Part shown: positions 56,460 to 64,000 of the stretch, piece after piece
Layout of the letters: the number at the start of each line of letters is the position of its first letter
Numbering within the stretch: position 1 is the first letter of the stretch
Assembly (NCBI RefSeq): GCF_008704535.1
Contig: NZ_CP023701.1
Coordinates: 3,970,501 to 4,034,500 of the forward strand
DNA: 64,000 bases
Source: Streptomyces subrutilus
Lineage (GTDB): Bacteria > Actinomycetota > Actinomycetes > Streptomycetales > Streptomycetaceae
Direction of reading: 5' to 3'
Notes under the pieces: model-generated
Told to the model about the DNA's origin: nothing
What the model saw: only the letters and a program-made list of their open reading frames with translations
Databases searched by the model: none
Made by a program: the position numbers and the translations under genes

Positions 56460-57398
56460 TCAGCCGTCGTCCGACAGGGTGGGGACGACCGCCACCGGGC
56501 CGTGGGCGTGCTGGAGCACGGCCGTGGCGACCGAGCCGATCATCATCGACAGGGCGGTGCGCCGCGGGTGGTGCCGTCCGACCACGACCAGCGCCGCGGA
56601 CCGGGAGGCGTCCACCAGGCGGCCCGCGGCGTCCCCCGGTACGGCGGCCTGCTCGACCGGTACGTCCGGGTAGCGGGTGCGGAAGGGGGCCAGGCGCTCG
56701 GTCTGGGAGCGCAGCATCTCCCGCTCGGCCGGCACGGCGTCCCCGTCGTCCGGCAGCCCCTCGGGCGGGATCACCGCGAACGGGCTGTCCACCACCATGG
56801 TCGGCGCGGGCGGGACGACGTACGCGGAGACCACCTGGACGGTGGTCCCCCGGGCGGCGGCCTCCGCGAACGCGAAGTCGAGCACGTCGGCGGGGGTCTC
56901 GGCGGCGTGCAGCCCGAGCACCACCCGCCCGGTCGAGGCGTCCGGCGCGGCGCCGGCGCCGCGCTCCGCGTGCGGGACGACCACCACGGGGCAGGGGGCG
57001 GTGGTGGCCACGGCGCGGCTGTTGGAGCCCAGCAGCAGGCTGGCGAAGCCGCCGCGGCCCCGCGAGCCCATCACCAGCATCAGGCCCTCGGCCCCGATGA
57101 CCCGCAGCGCCTCGGGCACGGAGCCCTCCAGCGGCTCGTACCGGATGGGTCCGGGCCGGTCGGGAGCCGTGTCGAGCAGGGCCCGGATCCGGTCGCCCAC
57201 CGGGTCGGCGAACTCCTCCGGCTGCCGGGGGTCGTGCAGCGCGGAGCGGCGGCCGGCGTACAACTGGGCGTGGTCGGGCAGTACATGGGCGACGAGCAGC
57301 CCGGTCCCGCGGCGCAGGGCCGCCGCCCGGGCCCACTCCAGGGCGCGGAGGCTGTGCTCGGAACCGTCGACGGCCGCGATCACCGGTGCGTTGCTCAT
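56460..57398 (-). CDS. tandem-domain universal stress protein
   Basis: 312 aa from ATG 57398. Two UspA folds. Domain 1 begins P-V-I-A-A-V-D-G-S-E-H-S and ends with G-S-R-G-R-G-G-F-A-S-L-L-L-G-S-N-S-R-A-V. Domain 2 begins R-V-V-L-G-L-H-A-A-E-T and ends with V-G-R-H-H-P-R-R-T-A-L-S-M-M-I-G-S-V. Domain 1 has the intact G-x2-G-x9-G-S ATP-binding signature; domain 2 is degenerate. A cytosolic stress and dormancy-type protein. Confidence 0.92.
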   Translation of the reverse strand: MSNAPVIAAVDGSEHSLRALEWARAAALRRGTGLLVAHVLPDHAQLYAGRRSALHDPRQPEEFADPVGDRIRALLDTAPDRPGPIRYEPLEGSVPEALRVIGAEGLMLVMGSRGRGGFASLLLGSNSRAVATTAPCPVVVVPHAERGAGAAPDASTGRVVLGLHAAETPADVLDFAFAEAAARGTTVQVVSAYVVPPAPTMVVDSPFAVIPPEGLPDDGDAVPAEREMLRSQTERLAPFRTRYPDVPVEQAAVPGDAAGRLVDASRSAALVVVGRHHPRRTALSMMIGSVATAVLQHAHGPVAVVPTLSDDG

Positions 57399-57611
57399 CA
57401 GTCCAGCGTGCTGGGCATCCGGGCGCCCCGCATCTCCGGGTCGCCTCCCGGTTCGCGCCCCGGGTCGCGGACGGGGCCGGGCCGGTGCGTCCGCGCCGGG
57501 GGGACGCGATGCGGGTCCGCCACCGCGTAGCCTTTTGGGTGCGGGTCGCGTCTTGCGGCCGTTTTTGCAGGTCGCAGGTCGAAACCCTGAAGCTGAGTTT
57601 TGGAGGATGTT

Positions 57612-58247
57612 GTGCGTTTGCAGGTCGTCGACCACCCCTTGGTGGCGCACAAACTGACCACCCTGCGCGACAAGCGCACCGACTCCCCCACCTTCCGCCG
57701 CCTCGCCGACGAGCTGGTGACCCTGCTCGCGTACGAGGCCACCCGGGACGTGCGCACCGAGCAGGCCGACATCGAGACCCCGGTCGGCCCCACGACCGGG
57801 GTGAAGCTCTCCCACCCGCGGCCGCTGGTGGTGCCGATCCTGCGCGCCGGGCTGGGCATGCTCGACGGCATGGTGCGGCTGCTGCCGACCGCCGAGGTGG
57901 GCTTCCTGGGCATGGTCCGCAACGAGGAGACCCTGGAGGCCTCCACGTACGCGACCCGCATGCCCGAGGACCTCTCGGGCCGGCAGGTCTACGTGGTCGA
58001 CCCGATGCTGGCGACCGGCGGCACGCTCGTCGCGGCGATCCGGGAGCTGATCAAGCGCGGGGCCGACGACGTGACGGCCGTGGTGCTGCTGGCGGCCCCG
58101 GAGGGCGTCGAGATCATGGAGCGCGAGCTGGCGGGCACGCCGGTGACGGTGGTGACGGCCGCGGTGGACGAGCGGCTCAACGAGCAGGGCTACATCGTGC
58201 CGGGGCTGGGCGACGCGGGCGACCGGATGTACGGCTCGGCCGAGTAG
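57612..58247 (+). CDS. upp: uracil phosphoribosyltransferase
   Basis: 211 aa from GTG 57612, five bases after GGAGG. PRPP-binding motif [11 protein letters not shown] and the uracil-binding [13 protein letters not shown] end. It makes UMP from uracil and PRPP in pyrimidine salvage. It is transcribed alone, and a strong hairpin separates it from the convergent LytR_C gene. Confidence 0.97.
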   Translation: MRLQVVDHPLVAHKLTTLRDKRTDSPTFRRLADELVTLLAYEATRDVRTEQADIETPVGPTTGVKLSHPRPLVVPILRAGLGMLDGMVRLLPTAEVGFLGMVRNEETLEASTYATRMPEDLSGRQVYVVDPMLATGGTLVAAIRELIKRGADDVTAVVLLAAPEGVEIMERELAGTPVTVVTAAVDERLNEQGYIVPGLGDAGDRMYGSAE

Positions 58248-58296
58248 GGCGCACCGCCCGTGCGCGGCCCCCGGTCCGCGTAGGGGGCCGCGTACG

Positions 58297-58336
58297 CCGG
58301 AGCGCCGGTCCCGGAGGTCCGGGACCGGCGCTCCGG
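58297..58336. terminator. bidirectional terminator between upp and the LytR_C gene
   Basis: 16-bp perfect stem CCGGAGCGCCGGTCCC (58297-58312) / GGGACCGGCGCTCCGG (58321-58336) between convergent genes. Confidence 0.9.
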
Positions 58337-58365
58337 TCGTGCCGCCCGGCCGCCGCCGGAGCCGT

Positions 58366-59031
58366 TCAGCAGTTCTTCGCGGAAGCGGGCGCCGGGTCGG
58401 CCAGCAGGGCCAGTGCCTTGTCGGCGTCGGCCGGCGTGCTCAGCTGGGTGAAGGCGGTGCCGAGGATCAGGTCGATGTCGGCGCCCTCGCGGGTGTCGGT
58501 CTGCTGGGTGGTGCCGGCCAGCTGGGTGCCGAGGACGGAGTACGCGGCCTTGTCCGTGGCCGCGGAGCCGACCAGTGTGCCGGTGCCGGGCACCTTCTTG
58601 TCGAAGTCGGCCGGGGCGTTGCCGACCTTGCCGATGAGGAACCCGCGTTTCTTCAGTTCGTCGCCGACGGCCTTGGCGAGCCCGGCGCGCGGGGTCGCGT
58701 TGTAGACGTTGACGGTGATGTCACCGGGCTTGGGCAGCACCACGGCCGGTTTCGCGGGTGCGGTGGCGGCGGCGGGTGCGCCCTTCACGGCGGCCTTCGC
58801 GCTCGCGGTCGGACAGTCCTTGGCGCCCGCGGCGATGTTCCGGTCGGGGCCGTCACCCCGGAACACGCCGATGAGCTGCAGTGCCCCGTAGCTGATCACG
58901 GCGAGGGCGAGGGCCGCGCCGAGTACGGAGAGGACGATCCTGCGGAGGCTCCGCTTACGGCTCATGCGGGGGTAAGCCGTGCCCGTGACGCGGTACTTTC
59001 CGCCCATGCCGGGGGGAGTGAGCATGCTCAT
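58366..59031 (-). CDS. membrane-anchored LytR_C-domain protein
   Basis: 221 aa from ATG 59031. A basic cytoplasmic start (S-R-K-R-S-L-R-R), one helix (I-V-L-S-V-L-G-A-A-L-A-L-A-V-I-S-Y) and an extracellular LytR C-terminal-type domain (I-T-V-N-V-Y-N-A-T-P-R-A-G-L-A, later G-A-D-I-D-L-I-L-G). The catalytic LCP domain is absent, so it is a stand-alone accessory domain, probably at the cell wall. Confidence 0.88.
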   Translation of the reverse strand: MSMLTPPGMGGKYRVTGTAYPRMSRKRSLRRIVLSVLGAALALAVISYGALQLIGVFRGDGPDRNIAAGAKDCPTASAKAAVKGAPAAATAPAKPAVVLPKPGDITVNVYNATPRAGLAKAVGDELKKRGFLIGKVGNAPADFDKKVPGTGTLVGSAATDKAAYSVLGTQLAGTTQQTDTREGADIDLILGTAFTQLSTPADADKALALLADPAPASAKNC

Positions 59032-59181
59032 GGGCGCAGCGTAGTGCCGCTGCGCGGGGATGCCCACTCGATGATGTGCTGATACGTCAAGGGCGACCCG
59101 AAAGGCGCAATCCGGGAGAAGCCGCAGCTGAGCCCGGGCGCCGGCGGCGCGGGCACGGCGTCGGGCCGTCGCGGGGAGGCG

Positions 59182-59478
59182 TCAGTCCATTTCGAGGACG
59201 CGGGCGTGCAGCACCTGCCGCTGCTGCAGGGCCGCGCGCACGGCGCGGTGCAGACCGTCCTCCAGGTAGAGGTCGCCCCGCCACTTCACGACGTGCGCGA
59301 ACAGGTCCCCGTAGAAGGTGGAGTCCTCGGCGAGCAGCGTCTCCAGGTCCAACTGCCCCTTGGTCGTCACCAGCTGGTCGAGCCGGACCGGGCGCGGCGC
59401 GACATCCGCCCACTGCCGGGTGCTTTCCCGGCCGTGGTCGGGATACGGCTTTCCGTTACCGATGCGCTTGAAGATCAC
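59182..59478 (-). CDS. conserved 98-aa protein (annotated by some pipelines as VapB-like)
   Basis: From ATG 59478. Highly ordered sequence without signal or membrane helix: I-F-K-R-I-G-N-G-K-P-Y-P-D-H-G-R-E-S, L-V-T-T-K-G-Q-L-D-L, and D-L-Y-L-E-D-G-L-H-R-A-V-R-A-A-L. The last motif resembles the D-G-x-H-R helix of ParB/Srx-like folds. A VapB antitoxin label exists for this family in memory, but no toxin gene is adjacent and I would not rely on it. Confidence 0.7.
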   Translation of the reverse strand: MIFKRIGNGKPYPDHGRESTRQWADVAPRPVRLDQLVTTKGQLDLETLLAEDSTFYGDLFAHVVKWRGDLYLEDGLHRAVRAALQQRQVLHARVLEMD

Positions 59479-59566
59479 ACGGAAAGCCTACCGGGCCGGT
59501 GCCTGCGGGCGCAGCCTCGTGCCAGGGGTGCAAAAGTGGCAAGCAGCGCCAATTCGGGAGTGATGC

Positions 59567-61237
59567 ATGAGCGAGAGCACCGACCCAGACGCCGCGGGCC
59601 CTCGGGGCGCGGCCGCGCCCGCCCGGCCTCCCGTGCCCGCGGAGCCCGCCGCGGCCGCGCCCGGCGCCGGGACCGGTCCGGCCGCGGAGATCGCCGCCGG
59701 GTACGCCTTCGCCGGGCCCGCGCTCGACCTCGGGGCCCTGCTCTGGGACGGCGCCTGCCTGCCGCAGCACCAGATCCGCATCCCGCTGTCGATGCTCAAC
59801 CGGCACGGGCTGGTCGCGGGCGCCACCGGCACCGGCAAGACCAAGACACTCCAGCTCGTCGCCGAGCAGCTCTCCGCCCAGGGCGTCCCCGTCTTCCTCG
59901 CCGACATCAAGGGCGACGTCTCCGGGATCTGTGCGCCGGGCGTCCCCGGCGACCGGGTCGCACGGCGCGCGGCCGACGTCGCCCAGGAGTGGGAGCCGAC
60001 CGGGTACCCGAGCGAGTTCTACTCGCTCGGCGGCCTCGGCACCGGCATTCCGGTGCGCGCCACGGTGACCGCCTTCGGCCCGGTGCTGATGTCCAAGGTG
60101 CTCCGGCTCAACCAGACGCAGGAGCAGTCGCTCGGCCTGATCTTCCACTACGCCGACGCCAAGGGCCTGGAGCTCGTCGACCTCAAGGACCTGCGCGCGG
60201 TCACCGCCTTCCTCGTCTCCGACCAGGGCAAACCGGAGCTCAAGGGGATCGGCGGCCTGTCGACGGTGACCGCCGGGGTGATCCTGCGCGCGCTCACCGC
60301 CTTCGAACAGCAGGGCGCCTCGGAGTTCTTCGGCGAGCCCGAGTTCGACACGGCCGAGTTCCTGCGGACGGCCGCCGACGGGCGCGGGCTGGTCTCCGTA
60401 CTGGAACTGCCCGCCGTCCAGGACAGGCCGCAGCTGTTCTCCACCTTCCTGATGTGGCTGCTCGCCGACCTGTACGCGGACCTGCCGGAGGTCGGCGACC
60501 TGGAGCGGCCCAAGCTCGTCTTCTTCTTCGACGAGGCGCACCTGCTCTTCAACGGGGCGTCCAAGGCCTTCCTGGAGTCGATCACGCAGACCGTGCGGCT
60601 GATCCGGTCCAAGGGCGTCGGCGTGTTCTTCGTGACGCAGACCCCCAAGGACGTGCCGGCGGACGTGCTGGCGCAGCTCGGCAACCGGGTGCAGCACGCC
60701 CTGCGCGCCTTCACCCCGGACGACGCGAAGGCCCTGAAGGCCACGGTCAGGACCTTCCCCCGGTCCGGCTACGACCTGGAGGAACTGCTCACCGGGCTCG
60801 GCACCGGCGAGGCCGTGATCACCGTCCTGAGCGAGGACGGCGCCCCGACCCCGGTCGCGGCGACCCGGCTGCGCGCCCCGCGGTCGCTGATGGGCCCGGT
60901 GGACGCGGCGGCCCTGGACCGGGCGGTGAAGTCCTCGCCGCTCTACCCGCGCTACGCGGAGCCGGTCGACCGCGAGTCCGCCTACGAGAAGATCAGCGCC
61001 GAACAGGCCGCGGCCGAAGCGGCGGCGGAGCGGGCCGCGGCGGCCGCGGAGGCCGGGAAGCAGGCCGAGGCGGCCGGGAGGGCCGGGGCCGGGCGCGGCG
61101 CCCCGAAGCCGGACCCCTCACTGGCCGAACAGGTCGTGGGCAGCGGGCTCTTCCGCTCGCTGGCCCGGTCGGTCGGGACCCAGCTGGGCCGGGAGATCTC
61201 GCGCTCGCTCTTCGGAACGGCCCGCCGCAGACGGTGA
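59567..61237 (+). CDS. HerA-like helicase/ATPase (DUF853)
   Basis: 556 aa from ATG 59567. Walker A G-A-T-G-T-G-K-T (85-92), D-I-K-G-D-V-S, Walker B L-V-F-F-F-D-E-A-H-L-L, and an arginine-finger region R-V-Q-H-A-L-R-A-F-T. An Ala/Glu-rich coiled segment (about 490-520) leads to a basic C-terminus. Single-gene DUF853 proteins are hexameric P-loop ATPases of the HerA/FtsK clade. No NurA nuclease gene accompanies it, so its DNA role is unclear. Confidence 0.9.
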   Translation: MSESTDPDAAGPRGAAAPARPPVPAEPAAAAPGAGTGPAAEIAAGYAFAGPALDLGALLWDGACLPQHQIRIPLSMLNRHGLVAGATGTGKTKTLQLVAEQLSAQGVPVFLADIKGDVSGICAPGVPGDRVARRAADVAQEWEPTGYPSEFYSLGGLGTGIPVRATVTAFGPVLMSKVLRLNQTQEQSLGLIFHYADAKGLELVDLKDLRAVTAFLVSDQGKPELKGIGGLSTVTAGVILRALTAFEQQGASEFFGEPEFDTAEFLRTAADGRGLVSVLELPAVQDRPQLFSTFLMWLLADLYADLPEVGDLERPKLVFFFDEAHLLFNGASKAFLESITQTVRLIRSKGVGVFFVTQTPKDVPADVLAQLGNRVQHALRAFTPDDAKALKATVRTFPRSGYDLEELLTGLGTGEAVITVLSEDGAPTPVAATRLRAPRSLMGPVDAAALDRAVKSSPLYPRYAEPVDRESAYEKISAEQAAAEAAAERAAAAAEAGKQAEAAGRAGAGRGAPKPDPSLAEQVVGSGLFRSLARSVGTQLGREISRSLFGTARRRR

Positions 61238-61335
61238 CGGGCCCCGGCGGGGCCCGGTGCGCGCCGCCGCGGGCTCCAGGGGGAATCGAGCGCACCGGGT
61301 GTCCGGCCGCGGCCGGGCGCTGACAGACTCGGCCC

Positions 61336-62268
61336 ATGCGGACCGAACTCACCGACACCACGGCCAGCAAGATCAACCGGGCCCTGCTCGAAGCCCGTCG
61401 TGCGATAGGCAGCCCCACCATGGGGCTGGTCCTGACCCTGGTGGTCGCCACCGACGAGGAGAACGCCTACGACGCCGTGCGCGCCGCCTCGGAGGCCTCG
61501 CGCGAGCACCCGTGCCGCATCATCGCGGTGATCAAGCGCACCTCCCGGGGGCCGCACAAGCTCCGCGCGACCCGGCTGGACGCCGAGCTGCGGGTCGGTT
61601 CGGACGCCGGTCACGGCGAGGTCCTCATGCTCCGGCTGCACGGCGAACTGACCGGCCAGGCCGGTTCGGTGGTGCTGCCGCTGCTGCTGCCGGACGCGCC
61701 CGCGGTGGCCTGGTGGCCGGCCGAGGCCCCCGCCGATCCCGGACGCGACTCCCTCGGCGCGCTCGCACAGCGCCGGATCACCGACGCCCAGGCCGCGGTC
61801 GACCCGGTCGGCGAGCTGGACGTGCGGGCCGGCTCGTACCGGCCCGGCGACACCGATCTGGCCTGGACCCGGCTGACGCCGTGGCGGGCCCTGCTGGCCG
61901 CCGCCCTGGACCAGAAGCCGCTGCCGGTCACCGGCGCGACGGTGGAGTCCGAGGCCGACAACCCGAGCGCCGAACTGCTGGCCCGCTGGCTGGAGGACCG
62001 GCTCGACGTGCCCGTGACCCGGGTGGAGAGCGAGGGGCCGGTCATCACCCGGGTCGCGCTCCAGACCACGGGCGGGGAGATCCGGGTGGAGCGCCCCGGG
62101 GGCTCGCTGGCCACGCTGTCCCTGCCGGGCAGCCCCGACCGCAGGGTGGCCCTGAAGATCCGCAGCGGGGCCGAGCTGATCGCGGAGGAGCTGCGGCGCC
62201 TCGACGCGGACGAGGTCTACGGCTCCGCGCTGCGCCACCGGCCGCCCCAGGCCGCGCCCTCCGCGTAG
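61336..62268 (+). CDS. opcA: OpcA, glucose-6-phosphate dehydrogenase assembly protein
   Basis: 310 aa from ATG 61336. It starts M-R-T-E-L-T-D-T-T-A-S-K-I-N-R-A-L and contains L-P-L-L-L-P-D-A-P-A-V-A-W-W-P, the family hallmark. OpcA is normally encoded beside zwf, tal and tkt and activates the dehydrogenase. Here it stands alone between a HerA-like ATPase and a DNA glycosylase, so it is probably a second copy serving zwf elsewhere. Confidence 0.9.
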   Translation: MRTELTDTTASKINRALLEARRAIGSPTMGLVLTLVVATDEENAYDAVRAASEASREHPCRIIAVIKRTSRGPHKLRATRLDAELRVGSDAGHGEVLMLRLHGELTGQAGSVVLPLLLPDAPAVAWWPAEAPADPGRDSLGALAQRRITDAQAAVDPVGELDVRAGSYRPGDTDLAWTRLTPWRALLAAALDQKPLPVTGATVESEADNPSAELLARWLEDRLDVPVTRVESEGPVITRVALQTTGGEIRVERPGGSLATLSLPGSPDRRVALKIRSGAELIAEELRRLDADEVYGSALRHRPPQAAPSA

Positions 62269-62398
62269 CGGGCACCCGGCGGGCCGCCCCGCCGCGGCCC
62301 GCCGCGCGGAGGCCGGACGCCCCGGCCGGAGCGCCCCGGCCGGCCGCCGCGGCCCGCCCGGCGGCGGTCACCGGGGGACTCGGCGCCCGCTCGGAGCG

Positions 62399-63013
62399 CT
62401 ACGCCCGCTCCGCCTTGGCCGCCTTCGCGGCGGCCTTCATCTCCTGCTTGTGGGCGCGCACCTTCGCCAGCGACTCCGGGCCCGTGATGTCCGCCGCCGA
62501 GCGGTATACGCCCTGCGGCCCGTACCCGCCGGCCGCCTCCCGCCAGCCCTTCGGGCGCACCCCGAGCCGCTTGCCCAGCAGCGCCAGGAAGATCTGGGCC
62601 TTCTGCTCGCCGAAGCCCGGCAGTTCCCGCAGCCGCCGCAGCAGCTCCTCGCCCGTCCCCGCGTCGGCCCACACGGCCCCGGCATCCGCGTCGTAGTGCT
62701 CCACCAGGTACGCGCAGAGCTGCTGGACCCGCTTGGCCATCGACCCGGGGTAGCGGTGGACGGCGGGCTTCTCGGAGAGGAGGGCCGCGAAGGCGTCCGG
62801 GTCGTACGCGGCGATGGCGTGCGCGTCGAGGTCGTCCGAGCCGAGCCGCCGGGCGATGGTCCAGGGCCCCGAGAACGCCCACTCCATCGGCACCTGCTGG
62901 TCGAGCAGCATTCCGACGAGGGCGGCGAGCGGGCTGCGGGAGAGCAGCGCGTCGGCCTCCGGTTCCTGTGCGAGGTGGAGGGTGATGTCCTTGTCCATGC
63001 CTCCAGCGTCCAC
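62399..63013 (-). CDS. HhH-GPD-type DNA glycosylase-like protein
   Basis: 204 aa from GTG 63013 (GGGGAG upstream; ATG 62998 also possible). A helix-hairpin-helix (L-R-E-L-P-G-F-G-E-Q-K-A-Q-I-F) sits after the N-terminal D-Q-Q-V-P-M-E-W-A-F motif. No iron-sulfur cysteine loop is present, and I do not see an obvious catalytic Asp or Lys in the usual G-P-D position, so activity is uncertain. The family is named base-excision repair protein in streptomycetes. A Lys/Ala-rich tail ends it. Confidence 0.85.
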   Translation of the reverse strand: MDAGGMDKDITLHLAQEPEADALLSRSPLAALVGMLLDQQVPMEWAFSGPWTIARRLGSDDLDAHAIAAYDPDAFAALLSEKPAVHRYPGSMAKRVQQLCAYLVEHYDADAGAVWADAGTGEELLRRLRELPGFGEQKAQIFLALLGKRLGVRPKGWREAAGGYGPQGVYRSAADITGPESLAKVRAHKQEMKAAAKAAKAERA

Positions 63014-63208
63014 CGCCCGGCCGCTCCCCGCGCGGCCGGCGCACCGCGCGCATGGCGCGGGAACGACTGGCCCGCGCGCACGCGGGCCGCGAGAGGCGGG
63101 CCGCGACGCAGGAGTCGATCGACCGTGGCCGAGTTCCCGGAAGGCGCACCGTGCCGGGTTGCGATGTTCACCGACGTGGAGGGCGCAGGCCGGGGCCGAA
63201 GGACGGGG

Positions 63209-63685
63209 CTACGGCCCCGGGACCGGCGGTGTCATCGTGCCGAACCACACGTGGGTGACCGCGCTGACGTAGCGCGCCCCGCACCGGTCGGAGGGGACCA
63301 CCAGCTGGCTGCCCGCCTCGTCGAGGTCCTCCCCGTCGAGGCGGGTGGCCAGCAGCACCGGCGCATCGCCGAAATCGGCGTCGAGCTCCGCCCAGGACAG
63401 GACGGTGTGGTGCCCGTCCCCGCCGCTCACCGCCAGCAGGAAGCGGCTGCGGTCCTTGCGTCTGCGGACGTCGAAGGCGGGCCCCGCGTCCGCGACCACC
63501 TCGCGCAACAGGGGTCCCTCGAACACGTGGCGCCGGGAGCCGTCCGTCGCGCAGTCGAAGGTGACCGCGGCCCGGTGCTGCGCCCAGCGGCGCAGGTCCG
63601 CGACGCTCAGGTTCGCCGGGTGGTCCAGAGCGCCGTGCAGCATCAGTTCGGCCATGTCCGGTTGATGCCCGTGACGACTTGTCAT
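63209..63685 (-). CDS. small molybdopterin-dependent oxidoreductase-fold protein
   Basis: 158 aa from ATG 63685. It resembles the core of the sulfite-oxidase-type molybdopterin-binding domain (V-A-D-L-R-R-W, F-D-C-A-T-D-G-S, F-E-G-P-L-L-R-E-V, L-A-T-R-L-D-G, P-S-D-R-C-G-A-R-Y-V). It is much shorter than sulfite oxidase, so it may be a reduced family member. The Cys in F-D-C could ligate molybdenum. It lies next to a molybdenum hydroxylase gene on the same strand. Confidence 0.72.
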   Translation of the reverse strand: MTSRHGHQPDMAELMLHGALDHPANLSVADLRRWAQHRAAVTFDCATDGSRRHVFEGPLLREVVADAGPAFDVRRRKDRSRFLLAVSGGDGHHTVLSWAELDADFGDAPVLLATRLDGEDLDEAGSQLVVPSDRCGARYVSAVTHVWFGTMTPPVPGP

Positions 63686-63735
63686 GGAACCTCATCTGCG
63701 AGGTTCAGGGCTTGTTACAACCCGCAGACGTGGTC

Positions 63736-64000
63736 TCACTCGTGGGTTCTGTCTTGCATCTTCTGCCATACGACATCGCGCGTCACCGGCATCTCGGTGA
63801 AGCGCACGCCGGTCGCGTCCCGCAGCGCGTTGGCGAACGCGGGCGCCACCGGGTTGAAGGGGCTCTCGCTCATGGACTTGGCGCCCAGCGGGCCGATCGC
63901 GTCCGAGGTCTCCATGAAGTGCACCTCGGTGCGCGGGACGTCCGCGTACTGCGGGAGCCGGTAGCGGCGGAAGGCGGCCGTGGTGACCTCGCCGCGCCCG
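63736..64000 (-). CDS. xanthine dehydrogenase-family molybdopterin subunit, C-terminal part (partial)
   Basis: The reading frame enters from beyond 64000 and ends at 63736, giving 87 C-terminal residues. The stretch E-V-H-F-M-E-T, G-P-L-G-A-K-S-M-S-E-S-P-F-N-P-V-A-P-A-F is the hallmark of the large subunit of xanthine/CO dehydrogenase-type enzymes, and the Glu in the S-E-S segment is the catalytic base of the family. The 5' part lies outside the window, so substrate and start are unknown. Confidence 0.92.
   Translation of the reverse strand, partial: GRGEVTTAAFRRYRLPQYADVPRTEVHFMETSDAIGPLGAKSMSESPFNPVAPAFANALRDATGVRFTEMPVTRDVVWQKMQDRTHE

Noticed and set aside
59182..59478. VapBC toxin-antitoxin pair
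   Set aside because: The small protein has been labelled VapB-like in similar genomes, but there is no PIN toxin beside it and the sequence lacks a recognisable DNA-binding start.
62045..63258. Several Arg/Pro/Ala-rich open frames around the opcA end and the glycosylase
   Set aside because: Typical GC-driven shadow frames with no domain, start signal or third-position GC bias.

Overview
The window is high-GC actinobacterial chromosome, almost certainly Streptomyces. The evidence is strong G/C bias at third codon positions, frequent GTG and TTG starts with purine-rich ribosome sites, many 4-base stop/start overlaps, a sigN/sigF-like pair of stress sigma factors, rare TTA codons and Streptomyces-type parS sites. 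Five copies of the ParB-binding palindrome (core GTTTCACGTGAAAC) lie between 7.9 and 43.2 kb. Such sites cluster around oriC in streptomycetes, so this is probably origin-proximal core chromosome. That placement is inference.

Layout. 1-9 kb: a primase/polymerase-like protein, a SEC-C protein, an RsbW-like ATPase, a glycerophosphodiesterase and an HtrA protease, then a LysR / cysteine dioxygenase / YeiH exporter run. 9-12.4 kb: a secreted protease with a TTA codon in its signal peptide, tRNA-Ser(UGA), a small membrane protein, a large 9-base tandem repeat tract and a small secreted Asn/Ser/Gly-rich protein. 12.5-17.7 kb: a five-gene overlapping operon matching the mycobacterial igr steroid side-chain operon (two acyl-CoA dehydrogenases, two MaoC-type hydratase subunits, one lipid-transfer/thiolase-fold aldolase). 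17.8-25.1 kb: an ECF sigma factor, a triple parS cluster, an acyl-CoA ligase, a monooxygenase-like membrane protein, a large PAS protein that looks like a pseudokinase with two receiver-like domains, an SSI-type protease inhibitor and tRNA-Ser(GCU).

25.37-37.60 kb is an actinomycete integrative and conjugative element (AICE, pSAM2 type) inserted in tRNA-Arg(ACG) and bounded by a 48-bp direct repeat. One long leftward operon carries a SCO3933-type regulator, a TraSA-like FtsK translocase, Spd/transfer proteins, a solitary cytosine-5 methyltransferase, RepSA, Xis and Int. It faces a KorSA-like GntR repressor across a palindromic operator. Cargo at the right end is a YdcF protein, a NERD nuclease-like protein, a PIN-domain protein and a 152-base imperfect palindrome. 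All ten transition mismatches of that palindrome become G:U pairs in RNA of the minus strand. repSA, the tra gene and the NERD gene contain TTA codons, which suggests that transfer depends on bldA.

37.8-50 kb: a PH-domain protein, an Lrp regulator, a DUF2797 protein, a small monooxygenase and an amidohydrolase; a two-component system followed by a GT2/GtrA and a GT39 glycosyltransferase; a TetR regulator; a MarR-MFS drug-export pair. 50-64 kb: SigN- and SigF-like sigma factors, a 6C-type small RNA, tRNA-Ser(CGA), tadA and its associated acidic protein, tandem universal stress protein, upp, a LytR_C protein, a HerA-like ATPase, an orphan opcA, a HhH-GPD glycosylase, a small molybdopterin-fold protein and the C-terminal end of a molybdenum hydroxylase running off the window.
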